From NCBI GenBank assembly GCA_964371945.1, contig CAYJPA010000120.1, positions 1 through 11,798 of the forward strand: 11,798 nucleotides of DNA. The letters are read 5' to 3'. The DNA is from CAYJPA01 sp964371945 (GTDB lineage: Bacteria; Chloroflexota; Chloroflexia; Thermomicrobiales; UBA6265). The first letter of the stretch is position 1. Every line of letters starts with the position of its first letter. Below the pieces are notes generated by a model that was not told the DNA's origin, made no database searches, and worked only from the letters and a program-made list of their open reading frames with translations. Of this stretch, positions 1-7,800 are shown in pieces. A program made the translations under genes and the position numbers.

Positions 1-1737
1 CACGAGGTTGATGGTGATGTCGGTATTCGCAGGCGCCGTGATTTCCGAAACGTCGAACTGAATATCCAGCATCTGGATTTCAAAGGTCGTCTGCCCAGTA
101 GTTGCACCGCTGCTGCCATCCGCTGGAGCCCCATCGCCGGCGGCCTGATCGACCACGATCAGTTTGCCCACCATTCCGATATCCTTGTGACCAGGGATAT
201 CGCAGATAAATTGGTGCTCTCCGGCCGCGCCTGAGTTGAAGGCGATCGTGCCAGTTTGACCGCCAACATAATCCCCCGAATTGACATTCAAATCCGGGAT
301 CGAGAAGTTGTGCGAAAGCGCGCCCTTGTTCACGAGGTTGATGGTGATGTCCGTGTTTGCCGGAACTCTCAGTTCAGTGACATCGAACTTGATATCTTCC
401 ATGACCACGTCAAATGTCGTTTGTAGAGCGACCGGGGAGGCGACTGGAGAAGCAACCGTGGAGGCTGGCGAGGGCGGCGTGGCGGCGCCGGCGTCCGCGG
501 GCGGAGCGACCGCCCCACCCTCGGTGACAATCAACTTGCCGGCCATGCCGACCTCGCGATGACCCGGAATCGCGCAGTAGAATTCGTACTCGCCCGGCGC
601 ACCCGAGTTGAACGTCACCGTCCCGCTCTGTCCGGCGGCGTAGTCGCCCGAGTGAACGTTGAGCTCGTCGATATCGAACGAATGCGTCAATGCCCCGTCG
701 TTGACCAGATTGATCGTGATTTCGGTATTCGCCGGAACAGTCAACTCTGTCTGGTCAAACGAGATATCCAGCATTGCAAGGTCGATGGTCACTGGTCCAC
801 TTGCGGCAGCCCCGGCATCCGGTCCAGATTCTTCCGTCGCGGCCCCGGCCGGCGTCGACTCCGCCGGAGCCGGCTCTCCAGTCACGATGATCTTGCCGGC
901 CATGCCGCTCTCACGGTGTCCCGGAATCGCGCAGTAGAATTCGTACTCGCCCGGCGCGCCCGAGTTGAACGTCACCGTCCCGCTCTGTCCGGCGGCGTAG
1001 TCGCCCGAGTGAACGTTGAGCTCGTCGATATCGAACGAATGCGTCAATGCTCCGCTGTTGACGAGATTGATCGTGATCTCGGTGTTCGCCGGAACAGTTA
1101 TTTCCGTCTGGTCGAACGAGATATCCAGCATTGCAAGGTCGATGGTCACTGGTCCGCTGGCGGCAGCCCCAGCATCCGGTCCAGATTCTTCCGTCGCGGC
1201 CCCGGCCGGCGTCGACTCCGCCTGGGCGGCGGCGTCTACAACAGTGATCTTGCCAACCATTCCGCTTTCACGGTGACCAGGTATCGAGCAGAAGTACTCG
1301 TATTCGGCCGCGGATCCAGAATTGAATGTGATCGTGCCAGTTTGCCCGGCGGCATAATCCCCAGATTGAACACCGAGCTCATCAATGTTGAAGTTATGCG
1401 TGAGCGCTCCGTTGTTGACGAGATTGATCGTGATCTCGGTGTTCGCCGGAACAGTCAGCTCGGTGACATCGAACAAGATATCCAGCATGACGATATCGAA
1501 CGTCGTTTGAGCGCCCGTATCGCTCGGTGTCGTTCCCTCGCCGGAGCCTGAAGCGGTTCCATCGCTCACCTGCGAAGCGGCGTCACTTGTTGGAACCACG
1601 GTCGGAGGCACGGGAACGTTTTCGACCGGGATTCGCGTAACCGTGGGCTCGACCTTGTCCCCCGGCTCACCGCACGCGGCCAGGACGAGCGTCGCCACCA
1701 GGATCAACGCCAAAAACGAACCTACCCGCCTCAACAT
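1..1737 (-). CDS. Multi-domain cupredoxin (auracyanin-like) lipoprotein, C-terminus off the window
   Basis: The minus-strand frame is open from the ATG at 1737-1735 to the left edge (579 codons), so the C-terminus is missing. A GGAG motif lies 7 nt upstream of the start. The protein begins with a lipoprotein signal: MLRR, a hydrophobic stretch, then LVLAAC with lipid-accepting Cys22. A Ser/Thr/Pro-rich linker follows, then tandem blue-copper domains. Each complete domain has a His in a THNF/THSF/SHNF motif and a C-x4-H-x4-M motif (C-x-I-P-G-H-x3-G-M). The ligand sets are H114/C150/H155/M160, H233/C269/H274/M279, H352/C388/H393/M398 and H476/C512/H517/M522; a fifth domain starts near residue 545. 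C-x4-H-x4-M is the spacing known from auracyanins, the Chloroflexus electron-transfer copper proteins. All four ligands are kept in all four complete domains, so each probably binds one type 1 copper. Likely role: surface-anchored electron carrier or copper buffer. The physiological partner cannot be read from the sequence. Confidence 0.93.
   Translation of the reverse strand, partial: MLRRVGSFLALILVATLVLAACGEPGDKVEPTVTRIPVENVPVPPTVVPTSDAASQVSDGTASGSGEGTTPSDTGAQTTFDIVMLDILFDVTELTVPANTEITINLVNNGALTHNFNIDELGVQSGDYAAGQTGTITFNSGSAAEYEYFCSIPGHRESGMVGKITVVDAAAQAESTPAGAATEESGPDAGAAASGPVTIDLAMLDISFDQTEITVPANTEITINLVNSGALTHSFDIDELNVHSGDYAAGQSGTVTFNSGAPGEYEFYCAIPGHRESGMAGKIIVTGEPAPAESTPAGAATEESGPDAGAAASGPVTIDLAMLDISFDQTELTVPANTEITINLVNDGALTHSFDIDELNVHSGDYAAGQSGTVTFNSGAPGEYEFYCAIPGHREVGMAGKLIVTEGGAVAPPADAGAATPPSPASTVASPVASPVALQTTFDVVMEDIKFDVTELRVPANTDITINLVNKGALSHNFSIPDLNVNSGDYVGGQTGTIAFNSGAAGEHQFICDIPGHKDIGMVGKLIVVDQAAGDGAPADGSSGATTGQTTFEIQMLDIQFDVSEITAPANTDITINLV
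541..1254. repeat. Two 357-bp tandem repeats inside the cupredoxin gene
   Basis: Units at 541-897 and 898-1254 are nearly identical at DNA level over most of their length, with long perfect runs in the parts encoding the copper site and the Ala/Gly/Ser linker. The Met-ligand codon recurs at 544, 901 and 1258, exactly 357 bp (119 codons) apart; the next one, at 172, is 372 bp away. The two units encode cupredoxin domains 3 and 2 with their linkers. This indicates a recent in-frame duplication, while domains 1 and 4 are more diverged. Confidence 0.9.
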
Positions 1738-2068
1738 TCGCCATCTCCTCTGAGCTTCGTCGCCACGGAATTCAACTCGCGCCGCCAACCGCACTGCATC
1801 TTGCCGCGGTGGCCAAAAGCATCCCCTTTTTGTTTTGAATCGCGGTCATGCCCTCAGAACGGCTCGCCAACGCAAGCTCGTCTGACAACGGCCCCTTCGC
1901 CGGGCGAATTCTAACGCGATTTAGGCTACCGTTGTGTCGGGAAAAGCCCGCTATTCGTTCAGATTCCCTTCCAGGCATTCGCCGCCGAAATCGAGAATCC
2001 GCACGAGGCGATAATGCCGGGCAGATTGATGCCATCAAGGTCTATGTCCAAAGGAGCCGAGCGATTCC
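1738..2068. other. 331-bp intergenic region between divergent cupredoxin and hydrolase genes
   Basis: Two overlapping open frames lie here, one on each strand (about 74 and 88 codons). Neither has a recognisable domain or a well-placed Shine-Dalgarno sequence, so I do not call them genes. The region must carry the promoters of the two divergent genes. On the plus strand there is a good -10 (GATAAT, 2010-2015) followed by a short palindrome. I found no convincing promoter for the minus-strand lipoprotein gene. Confidence 0.6.
2010..2038 (+). promoter_or_regulatory. Candidate -10 box and downstream palindrome ahead of the hydrolase gene
   Basis: GATAAT at 2010-2015 matches the sigma-70 -10 consensus at five of six bases, but no good -35 lies 16-18 bp upstream. 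The predicted start point is near 2022. Just after it, at 2026-2038, TTGATG-C-CATCAA is a perfect 6-1-6 palindrome, which is where a repressor operator could sit. The hydrolase ATG follows at 2069, with AAGGAG at 2051-2056. Confidence 0.35.
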
Positions 2069-2887
2069 ATGAGCGCCCAGCCGAACACACCGTCGATCAC
2101 CAGAACCGTCCCGGCCGGACAGCTCAACTTGCACGTGACGGAGTTTGGAACTGACAAACCACCGCTGATTCTGCTGCACGGGATCGGCTCGGACGTATCG
2201 AGTTGGTGGCCCGTGATCGACGGTCTGGCCGCACACTACCGGCTAATCGTTCCAGATCAGCGAGGACACGGTAGATCGGCAAAACCTGATCACGGATACC
2301 TGATCCCCGACTACGTCGCGGATCTTGAAGGTCTCATCAACGCCTACGGGATCGAGCGTCCAGCCATCATGGGACATTCGTTGGGCGGCCTCGTCACGCT
2401 CGGGTGGGCAAGCCGCAATCCAACGAGGGCCGGCAAGATCGTGATTGAAGATGCTCCATTGCGAACCGCGCCAGATGTCGATGGGCTTTTTGATGGCTGG
2501 ATTGCGCTTGCGAGCTCGACACCGGCCGAGGCAGCGGCAGTCTACGCGCGCGACTACCCCACCTGGTCCGCGGAGGATTGCTGGCGTCGAGCCGAGATGA
2601 TCACGTCGACGCATTTGGCCGTCTTCAATGAAATGAGAGCGCAGCGCGGAAACGGCAATTCGAACGAGATTCGAATCGATTCCCTTTCTCGGATCGAAAC
2701 ACCGGCCCTGTTGCTGTACGGGGATACCGCGACCGGAGGCATGGTGTCGAAAGAGGACGCCGATCGTTTTGCCTCAACACTGAAAAATGGTCGCTCGGTG
2801 CGGGTTCCGGGCGGATCGCATTCGCTCCATCGCGACTTTACCGGGCCGTTCCTTTCCGCCGCTCTACTGTTCCTGCTGGAGGTCTGA
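2069..2887 (+). CDS. Alpha/beta-fold hydrolase
   Basis: This is a 272-aa protein of the alpha/beta hydrolase superfamily. Residues 33-42 (LILLHGIGSD) give strand 3 and the HG oxyanion-hole motif. PDQRGHGRS at 62-70 is the usual second motif. GHSLGG at 102-107 is the nucleophile elbow with Ser104. The acid is probably Asp219 (LLLYGD) and the catalytic base His251 (GGSHSLHRD). Length and motif spacing are normal, with a cap region at about 130-200. There is no signal peptide, so it is probably cytoplasmic. The start follows AAGGAG at 2051-2056, a rather long 12-nt spacing. Substrate is unknown: this motif set covers esterases, lactonases, C-C hydrolases and haloperoxidase-like enzymes. The gene stands alone and converges on the deacetylase gene, with 31 bp between their stop codons. 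Confidence 0.92.
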   Translation: MSAQPNTPSITRTVPAGQLNLHVTEFGTDKPPLILLHGIGSDVSSWWPVIDGLAAHYRLIVPDQRGHGRSAKPDHGYLIPDYVADLEGLINAYGIERPAIMGHSLGGLVTLGWASRNPTRAGKIVIEDAPLRTAPDVDGLFDGWIALASSTPAEAAAVYARDYPTWSAEDCWRRAEMITSTHLAVFNEMRAQRGNGNSNEIRIDSLSRIETPALLLYGDTATGGMVSKEDADRFASTLKNGRSVRVPGGSHSLHRDFTGPFLSAALLFLLEV

Positions 2888-2918
2888 GGCAACACCGGCT
2901 TCAGCGGCCCATCGCGAC

Positions 2919-3860
2919 CTACGGCTGCAACAGCTCTTCGATCGTAACGAAATCGAGCTCTTCGCTTTGGAGTGACTCGATCATTGGGGCGAGTGCCTCG
3001 GCATCGAGACTCTCGGCGCCGACATGCAACAGAATGATGTCGCCCGGCTCCATCGCGGTCCCACACCGCTCGACGATCTGCTCTACGGTCGCTCCATTCC
3101 AACCCAGGGAGTCGCACGACCACATGACTGTGACCCAATAACCGTTGGCCGCCAAGTCCGCGAGCACGGAATCGTCGAGGTCGCCATACGGCGGCCGAAA
3201 ATAGGGCGCGACGTCATATCCTTCGGTGATCTCGTCGATCAGCTCGGCGGTATCGTCGAGCTCTTTTCTGCGCTCGTCTGGGGTCAATACGCCTTGATCC
3301 CAATCAGCGGTGGAGTAGCCGGTGAAGGAGCGGTGAGTCCAGGTGTGGTTGAAGATCATGTGCCCCTCTTCAACCATCCGCTTGACAAGATCCGGATTTT
3401 CTTCGGCCCAGTGGCCGGTCATGCCAAAACTGGCTTTGATTCCGTACTCGTCCAGGGTGTCGAGTATCTCTTCGGCGTACCCGCGATCAGCGCCGGCATC
3501 GAAGGTCAACGCGACCTCGCGGCGTCCGCTCGCGCCGCGGTCGAAAACCTGGCTGAAGCCCGAACCATCGTCTTCCGGCGGGCCTGGGCGCTCTTTCGCC
3601 TCGGACGTGGGCGTTCGTTTCGGTTTCGGCTTCTCGGTTGGCGCAATCGTTGACGTCTCGGTGACATCGATGGTCGCGGTGGAAGTCGGCGACTGGGAAT
3701 CCGCCGGCGCACGTGCGGCCGCAATCTGATTCGGTGTCTGGGTCGCTTCGGGGTTCTTAGTGACACCGGGAGTACCACCGGTGCAAGCGGAAACGAAGAT
3801 CGCAATCGCAAAGAGCGCTGCAATCCATCCAAATGCTCGATCGCGCCATCTTGGCAACAT
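2919..3860 (-). CDS. Polysaccharide deacetylase (NodB/CE4 family) lipoprotein
   Basis: This is a 313-aa protein. A hydrophobic N-terminus ending in FVSAC (Cys26) predicts a lipoprotein. A Thr/Pro/Lys-rich stalk (about 30-100) precedes a NodB domain at about 113-310. NodB motifs visible are TFDAG at 119-123 (Asp121, catalytic base), H-T-W-T-H with zinc-ligand candidates His172 and His176, RPPYGD at 222-227, and LLH with His279. The second Asp of the usual TFDDG is Ala here, with another Asp at 125. CE4 enzymes remove acetyl groups from peptidoglycan, chitin oligomers or other N- or O-acetylated glycans, and the lipid anchor would place this one on the outer face of the membrane. No clear Shine-Dalgarno sequence precedes the ATG. 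The gene lies downstream of the DUF59 gene on the same strand, but a 119-bp gap with a stem-loop suggests separate control. The exact substrate cannot be told. Confidence 0.92.
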   Translation of the reverse strand: MLPRWRDRAFGWIAALFAIAIFVSACTGGTPGVTKNPEATQTPNQIAAARAPADSQSPTSTATIDVTETSTIAPTEKPKPKRTPTSEAKERPGPPEDDGSGFSQVFDRGASGRREVALTFDAGADRGYAEEILDTLDEYGIKASFGMTGHWAEENPDLVKRMVEEGHMIFNHTWTHRSFTGYSTADWDQGVLTPDERRKELDDTAELIDEITEGYDVAPYFRPPYGDLDDSVLADLAANGYWVTVMWSCDSLGWNGATVEQIVERCGTAMEPGDIILLHVGAESLDAEALAPMIESLQSEELDFVTIEELLQP

Positions 3861-3892
3861 ACACGCTCAACCCAACGTGATGCGAACCGCCG

Positions 3893-3920
3893 GCTCTCCA
3901 GCAGCGGGATGCTGGAGAGC
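3893..3920. terminator. 11-bp perfect stem-loop between the DUF59 and deacetylase genes
   Basis: GCTCTCCAGCA at 3893-3903 pairs perfectly with TGCTGGAGAGC at 3910-3920 across a 6-nt loop (GCGGGA). It lies 60 bp past the DUF59 stop and 33 bp before the deacetylase start. Neither strand has a T-run after the stem, so it is not a classical intrinsic terminator. It could attenuate or insulate transcription, or stabilise the upstream transcript's 3' end. Confidence 0.45.
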
Positions 3921-3979
3921 AGCGGACACTCATTACAACGCGGGAATGATGTCCGGGGTGTCGGACACGGAAAACGCGC

Positions 3980-4291
3980 CTACCAGATTCCCAGCTCGTC
4001 TTTCGCCTCTTCGCTCATCAGCTCCGGCGACCACGGTGGGCTCCAAACGAGCTTGACATCGACTTCGCCGACCCCAGGGAGCTCCTTGAGCGCTCCCTGA
4101 ACTTCCTGCACGATGACCGGCCCCAGCGGGCAGCCGAGCGATGTCAGCGTCATCGTTACGAGCACATCGCCGTTGTCGGCGACATCAGCGTCATAAACCA
4201 GGCCAAGATCGACGATGTTGACGCCGATTTCTGGATCGTAAACCGATTTCAATCCTTCTCGGACGTCTTCGCGTGTGAACGCAACTGGCAT
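3980..4291 (-). CDS. MIP18/DUF59-family metal-sulfur cluster assembly factor (SufT/PaaD-like)
   Basis: This is a 103-aa single-domain protein, the usual size for stand-alone DUF59 (FeS_assembly_P) proteins. Family features are DPEIGVNIVDLGLVY at 19-33, TLTSLGCPLG at 48-57 with the conserved Cys54, a V-x-V-x-L-V-W strand, and WSPPWSP at 83-89. Members help mature Fe-S proteins in the cytoplasm (SufT, eukaryotic Cia2/MIP18) or belong to the phenylacetyl-CoA oxygenase cluster (PaaD). No paa or suf genes are visible nearby, so the SufT-type general role is likelier than PaaD, but this is inference. A GGAG sequence 9 nt upstream supports the ATG at 4291. It lies 98 bp downstream of the small membrane protein gene on the same strand. 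Confidence 0.9.
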   Translation of the reverse strand: MPVAFTREDVREGLKSVYDPEIGVNIVDLGLVYDADVADNGDVLVTMTLTSLGCPLGPVIVQEVQGALKELPGVGEVDVKLVWSPPWSPELMSEEAKDELGIW

Positions 4292-4389
4292 TTGACTCTA
4301 CTCCACGTCATTCAGGAATACCGGCAATCATCGAACGGCCTTGGAGCCGGTACTGGGATGATGATAGTGTACTTTCGAGGAACGATGTC

Positions 4390-4668
4390 TTAGCGCTGCC
4401 TGCGCCCCCCCGGGCCCAGCTCGATCCAATCCGCGTCGCGGACATCGGTCGTCGCCACATTCACGGGCTTGGTGGTGACACGCCTCCAGAACGTGATCGC
4501 GAGGATCAGAGGTATCAGGAGCACGATGACGATCGAGAATTTGACGATGAATCCCACAAATCCGTGAAATACCCATCCCAGAAAGATGCCGACGACAAGC
4601 CCACCGATACAACCGTACCCAATGAACCGGAGCCGATCCAATAGTGAGAATCCAGAGGGTTGTTGCAT
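4390..4668 (-). CDS. Small two-TM membrane protein, unknown function
   Basis: This is a 92-aa protein I do not recognise. It has two hydrophobic helices at about 15-35 (glycine-rich, with G-x3-G spacing) and 40-61 (very Ile/Val/Leu-rich). A polar tail follows, starting WRR and ending in a basic GRRQR. Positive charges before TM1 (R12, R14) and after TM2 suggest both ends are cytoplasmic. A strong GAGGAG lies 6 nt before the ATG, which supports a real gene and this start. It is divergent from recQ and shares the 4669-4830 control region. It precedes the DUF59 gene on the same strand with a gap of about 100 bp, so co-transcription is possible. Confidence 0.75.
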   Translation of the reverse strand: MQQPSGFSLLDRLRFIGYGCIGGLVVGIFLGWVFHGFVGFIVKFSIVIVLLIPLILAITFWRRVTTKPVNVATTDVRDADWIELGPGGRRQR

Positions 4669-4754
4669 CGCGCTCTCCTCGCGTCGTGTCTCTTTGTATG
4701 GTGATATGCCTGCGCGTCCGGCTCAATGTACGCGATGAGCAGCAATTCAGGCTC

Positions 4755-4810
4755 TTCTCAGATCGCCGCGATCGTTCTACAATCGATAGAACAGATGTCC
4801 TAGAACGATC
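4755..4810 (+). promoter_or_regulatory. recQ promoter with SOS-box-like operator cluster
   Basis: TTCTCA (4755-4760), a 17-bp spacer and TACAAT (4778-4783) form a plausible sigma-70 promoter with a predicted start near 4790. Overlapping it are a perfect 10-bp inverted repeat, GATCGTTCTA (4770-4779) with TAGAACGATC (4801-4810), and a near-palindrome, TAGAACAGATGTCCTA (4787-4802), lying on the predicted start site. The near-palindrome differs at one base from GAAC-N4-GTTC, the core of Gram-positive LexA boxes. Three TAGAAC half-sites in this position fit a repressor such as LexA, but the factor is inferred. The same DNA may also control the divergent membrane protein gene. Confidence 0.55.
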
Positions 4811-4830
4811 TGACATGTTCGAGGCGAATT

Positions 4831-7800
4831 ATGGGTGAAGTTGCCGCCAACTCCAAACCAGACTCTGATCCACGCCTTGTGTTGCCCGGAATCCTTGAGC
4901 GCGTGGTTCTTGCTCGGGATGCCCTGCCCACCAAACTGCTCTGGACCGTCATCGGAATTGCGCGTGCACATGAGTGTCTCGACGCGATCGAACCGCTACT
5001 GGATTCGATTCAGGCGCGTGACGGCGACACACTCAGACTCGTTGACGAACGAGCGCGTTTCGCTTTCGCGAAAAAGGAGTACGACGCCGCGCTACTGATT
5101 CTGGCCGATCGCTACGAGCGCTCGCCATCCGCGACTGCCGCAATCTCGATCGCCCGGCTCAATCTCGAGACTGGCACTTCAGCCGAAGCGAAGAGAATCA
5201 GCGATGAGTTGAACCACACACATCCAGATCTCGTCACCGTTCAACAGCTTGCGGCTGATGTCGCCCGGGCGACCGGACGGTTCGAGCTCGCGCGGAGCTA
5301 CTATCTGGGTCTGGTCGACAATCGACCCGAGCATCCCTCCTCCCTGCTGGCGTTAGCCAGGATTGCGATCGACGAAGGAGACCCCGATTCAGCCGGCGCG
5401 TTCTTCCGGCGCGCGCTTGCCGCGTCCGCCGAGTCGCTCACCCCGAATCAGGCGACTCTAGCGGCCGAGATAGCGACCGATCTCGGCGATCTCGAAAAGG
5501 CTGAAACGCTTCGATCGGACGCGGACGCGGTGCAGATGGCACGCCTGACCGCCTCGTTGACCGAGATCGAAACCGCGCTCGCTGGAATTGGGGACATCGT
5601 TTCGGCCTCCGCGCCTGCCCCTCGCAACGTGAGCCCATCTCCGGCCCCTTTGAAATCTGGACCGCGCCTGCACGCCAAGGCGATCAACGACACGAACGGC
5701 GTCACCGAACAGGACGATCCACGGGTGACCGCGCTCCTGCGCGAAGAGTTCGGTCATGAAAGCCTGCGACCGGGGCAGTCCGCTGTCATCACAAATGTGA
5801 TGGCCGGCAACGATACGCTCGCGATCATGCCGACCGGCGCCGGAAAGTCGCTCACGTTCCAGCTTCCAGCGATGCTCGATGACCGGACGACCGTGGTCGT
5901 TTCACCACTTATCGCGCTCATGAAGGATCAGGTCGATTCATTGCCCGATTCAGTGCGATCTCGGACAGCGTTGATCAACAGCACATTGAGCTCGGATGAG
6001 ATGCGGGAACGGCTCCAGCAGCTCTCGCGACGAGAGCTCAAACTCGTCTATGTCGCGCCTGAACGACTCCGCAACTACGGTTTTCTTCGCGCGCTGCGCG
6101 ACGCCGGCGTCAGCCGCATGGTTGTGGATGAAGCGCACTGCATCAGTATGTGGGGACATGATTTCCGGCCCGACTACCTCTTCATCCCGCGTGCGGTAGC
6201 CGAGCTCGGAGATCCGCCGATTCTCGCGATCACTGCCACCGCCACGCCCGGCATGGTCGATCAAATCGCCGCCGGACTCGATCGACAAATGGACGTGGTC
6301 CGCACCAGCATCTTTCGCGAGAACCTCAAGTACGAGGTCCATCATCTCTCAGGCAAGGAGGCCAAGCTCGAACGCGTAATGGAGATTTGCCGGCATGAGC
6401 GAGGCGCCGGAATCGTCTACGTCTCGTCTCGAAAAGACACGGAATCAATCGCCAAGAGTCTGAATGACCGCGGCGTCCACGCGGTGCCCTATCACGCCGG
6501 TCTCGATCAGAACGTCAGAGCACAGAACCAAGACCTATTCATGACAGGTAGGGTTCGCGTCGTGGTCGCCACCATCGCGTTCGGCATGGGAATCAACAAG
6601 GCCGATGTCCGGTTCATCATCCATGTGGTCGCACCACGTTCGTTGGAGGCATACGCCCAGGAGTCAGGCCGCGCCGGTCGGGACGGCGCACCGTCACGAT
6701 GCGTCTTGTTGGTTTCAAACCACGACCGAACGCAGCTCGTCATGAACGCTCGTCGCGATGAGATGGATCTTCCGGCGTTGCGGCGAGTCTATGCGCAACT
6801 CATGCGCCAGGCGAGAGGTTCGTGGGTAATTGCCGAGCCGTCGTTTCTGCGAGCCACGGGCGATCAGGACAACGAGCCCGATCCACGGGTCGCGCTAGGC
6901 GTGCTCGAGCAGGCCAAGCTCATTTGTCGCCAACCTGACGCCCCGATTTCGTACGATCTCCGCTGGATAGCCTCCGAAGTGACCAGGATTGATCCTTCCC
7001 TCGCTCAAGATTGGGCAAAGCTCGAACAATGTCTGCCGTCTGGCTGGGGCGGACGTAATTGCACGATCTGGACCGCGGATGTCAGCGGCCAATCAGGACT
7101 CGCGCCTGTCGAGATCGATCGCGTGCTGCAGGCCCACCCCTCGCTCTTGATCCGCGAGGGTCAGCGCTGCATGTGTCTGCATCTCGAGCACATCACGGGC
7201 GACGCCACCGGCACGCTGCAATCTCTTCTCAATCGCGCACGGCGCGATGCCGAAAAGCGCATCAACATCGTGATGGACTACGCAAACGGAAAGCTGTGCC
7301 GGCATGCATCGATCGCCTCGCATTTGGGCGAACGATTGGAACCATGCAGAATCGCGTGCGATATCTGCGCCGGCTCCGCCGATCTCCCGCTCCATCGAAC
7401 AACGGCATCGACATCAAAGGCCCCGATCACAGCAGAGAGCGCGTTCGCCGTGCTAGAGGCGCTTCGTACGATCCCATTTTCGGTCGGCAGAACCGGATTG
7501 GTGCGGTTACTGATGGGCTCGGTCGAAAGCCGGATTCGGGCCGACCGGTCGAGATCGTTCGGCGTGCTGAAGGATGTTCCTAAGGGAAGAGTGGAAACGC
7601 TGATCGAGCAAATGATTGAGCAGGGGTTTATCGATCGCGATACCGAGGGCGAGTACCGGCTGCTGTCGCTGACTCGCAAAGGCGCATCCGCTACCACCGC
7701 CGACCTCGATTCGTTCGCGAGCAAGCGGGCGGTGGCAGCGATCCCCGACAACGTTGATCCGGAGAGTCCGGAGGGCAACCTATACGCCCGGCTGGCGGAG

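Noticed and set aside
559..1551. 330-codon plus-strand open frame with internal repeats
   Set aside because: It is antisense to the cupredoxin gene; its repeats only mirror the 357-bp repeats, and the minus strand has the lipoprotein signal, ribosome binding site and copper motifs.
1772..2072. Overlapping small open frames on both strands (88 and 74 codons)
   Set aside because: No domain, no good ribosome binding site, basic low-complexity composition; they overlap each other in a region expected to hold promoters.
3024..3729. Long plus-strand open frames opposite the deacetylase
   Set aside because: They are high-GC antisense shadows; the minus frame carries all NodB motifs.
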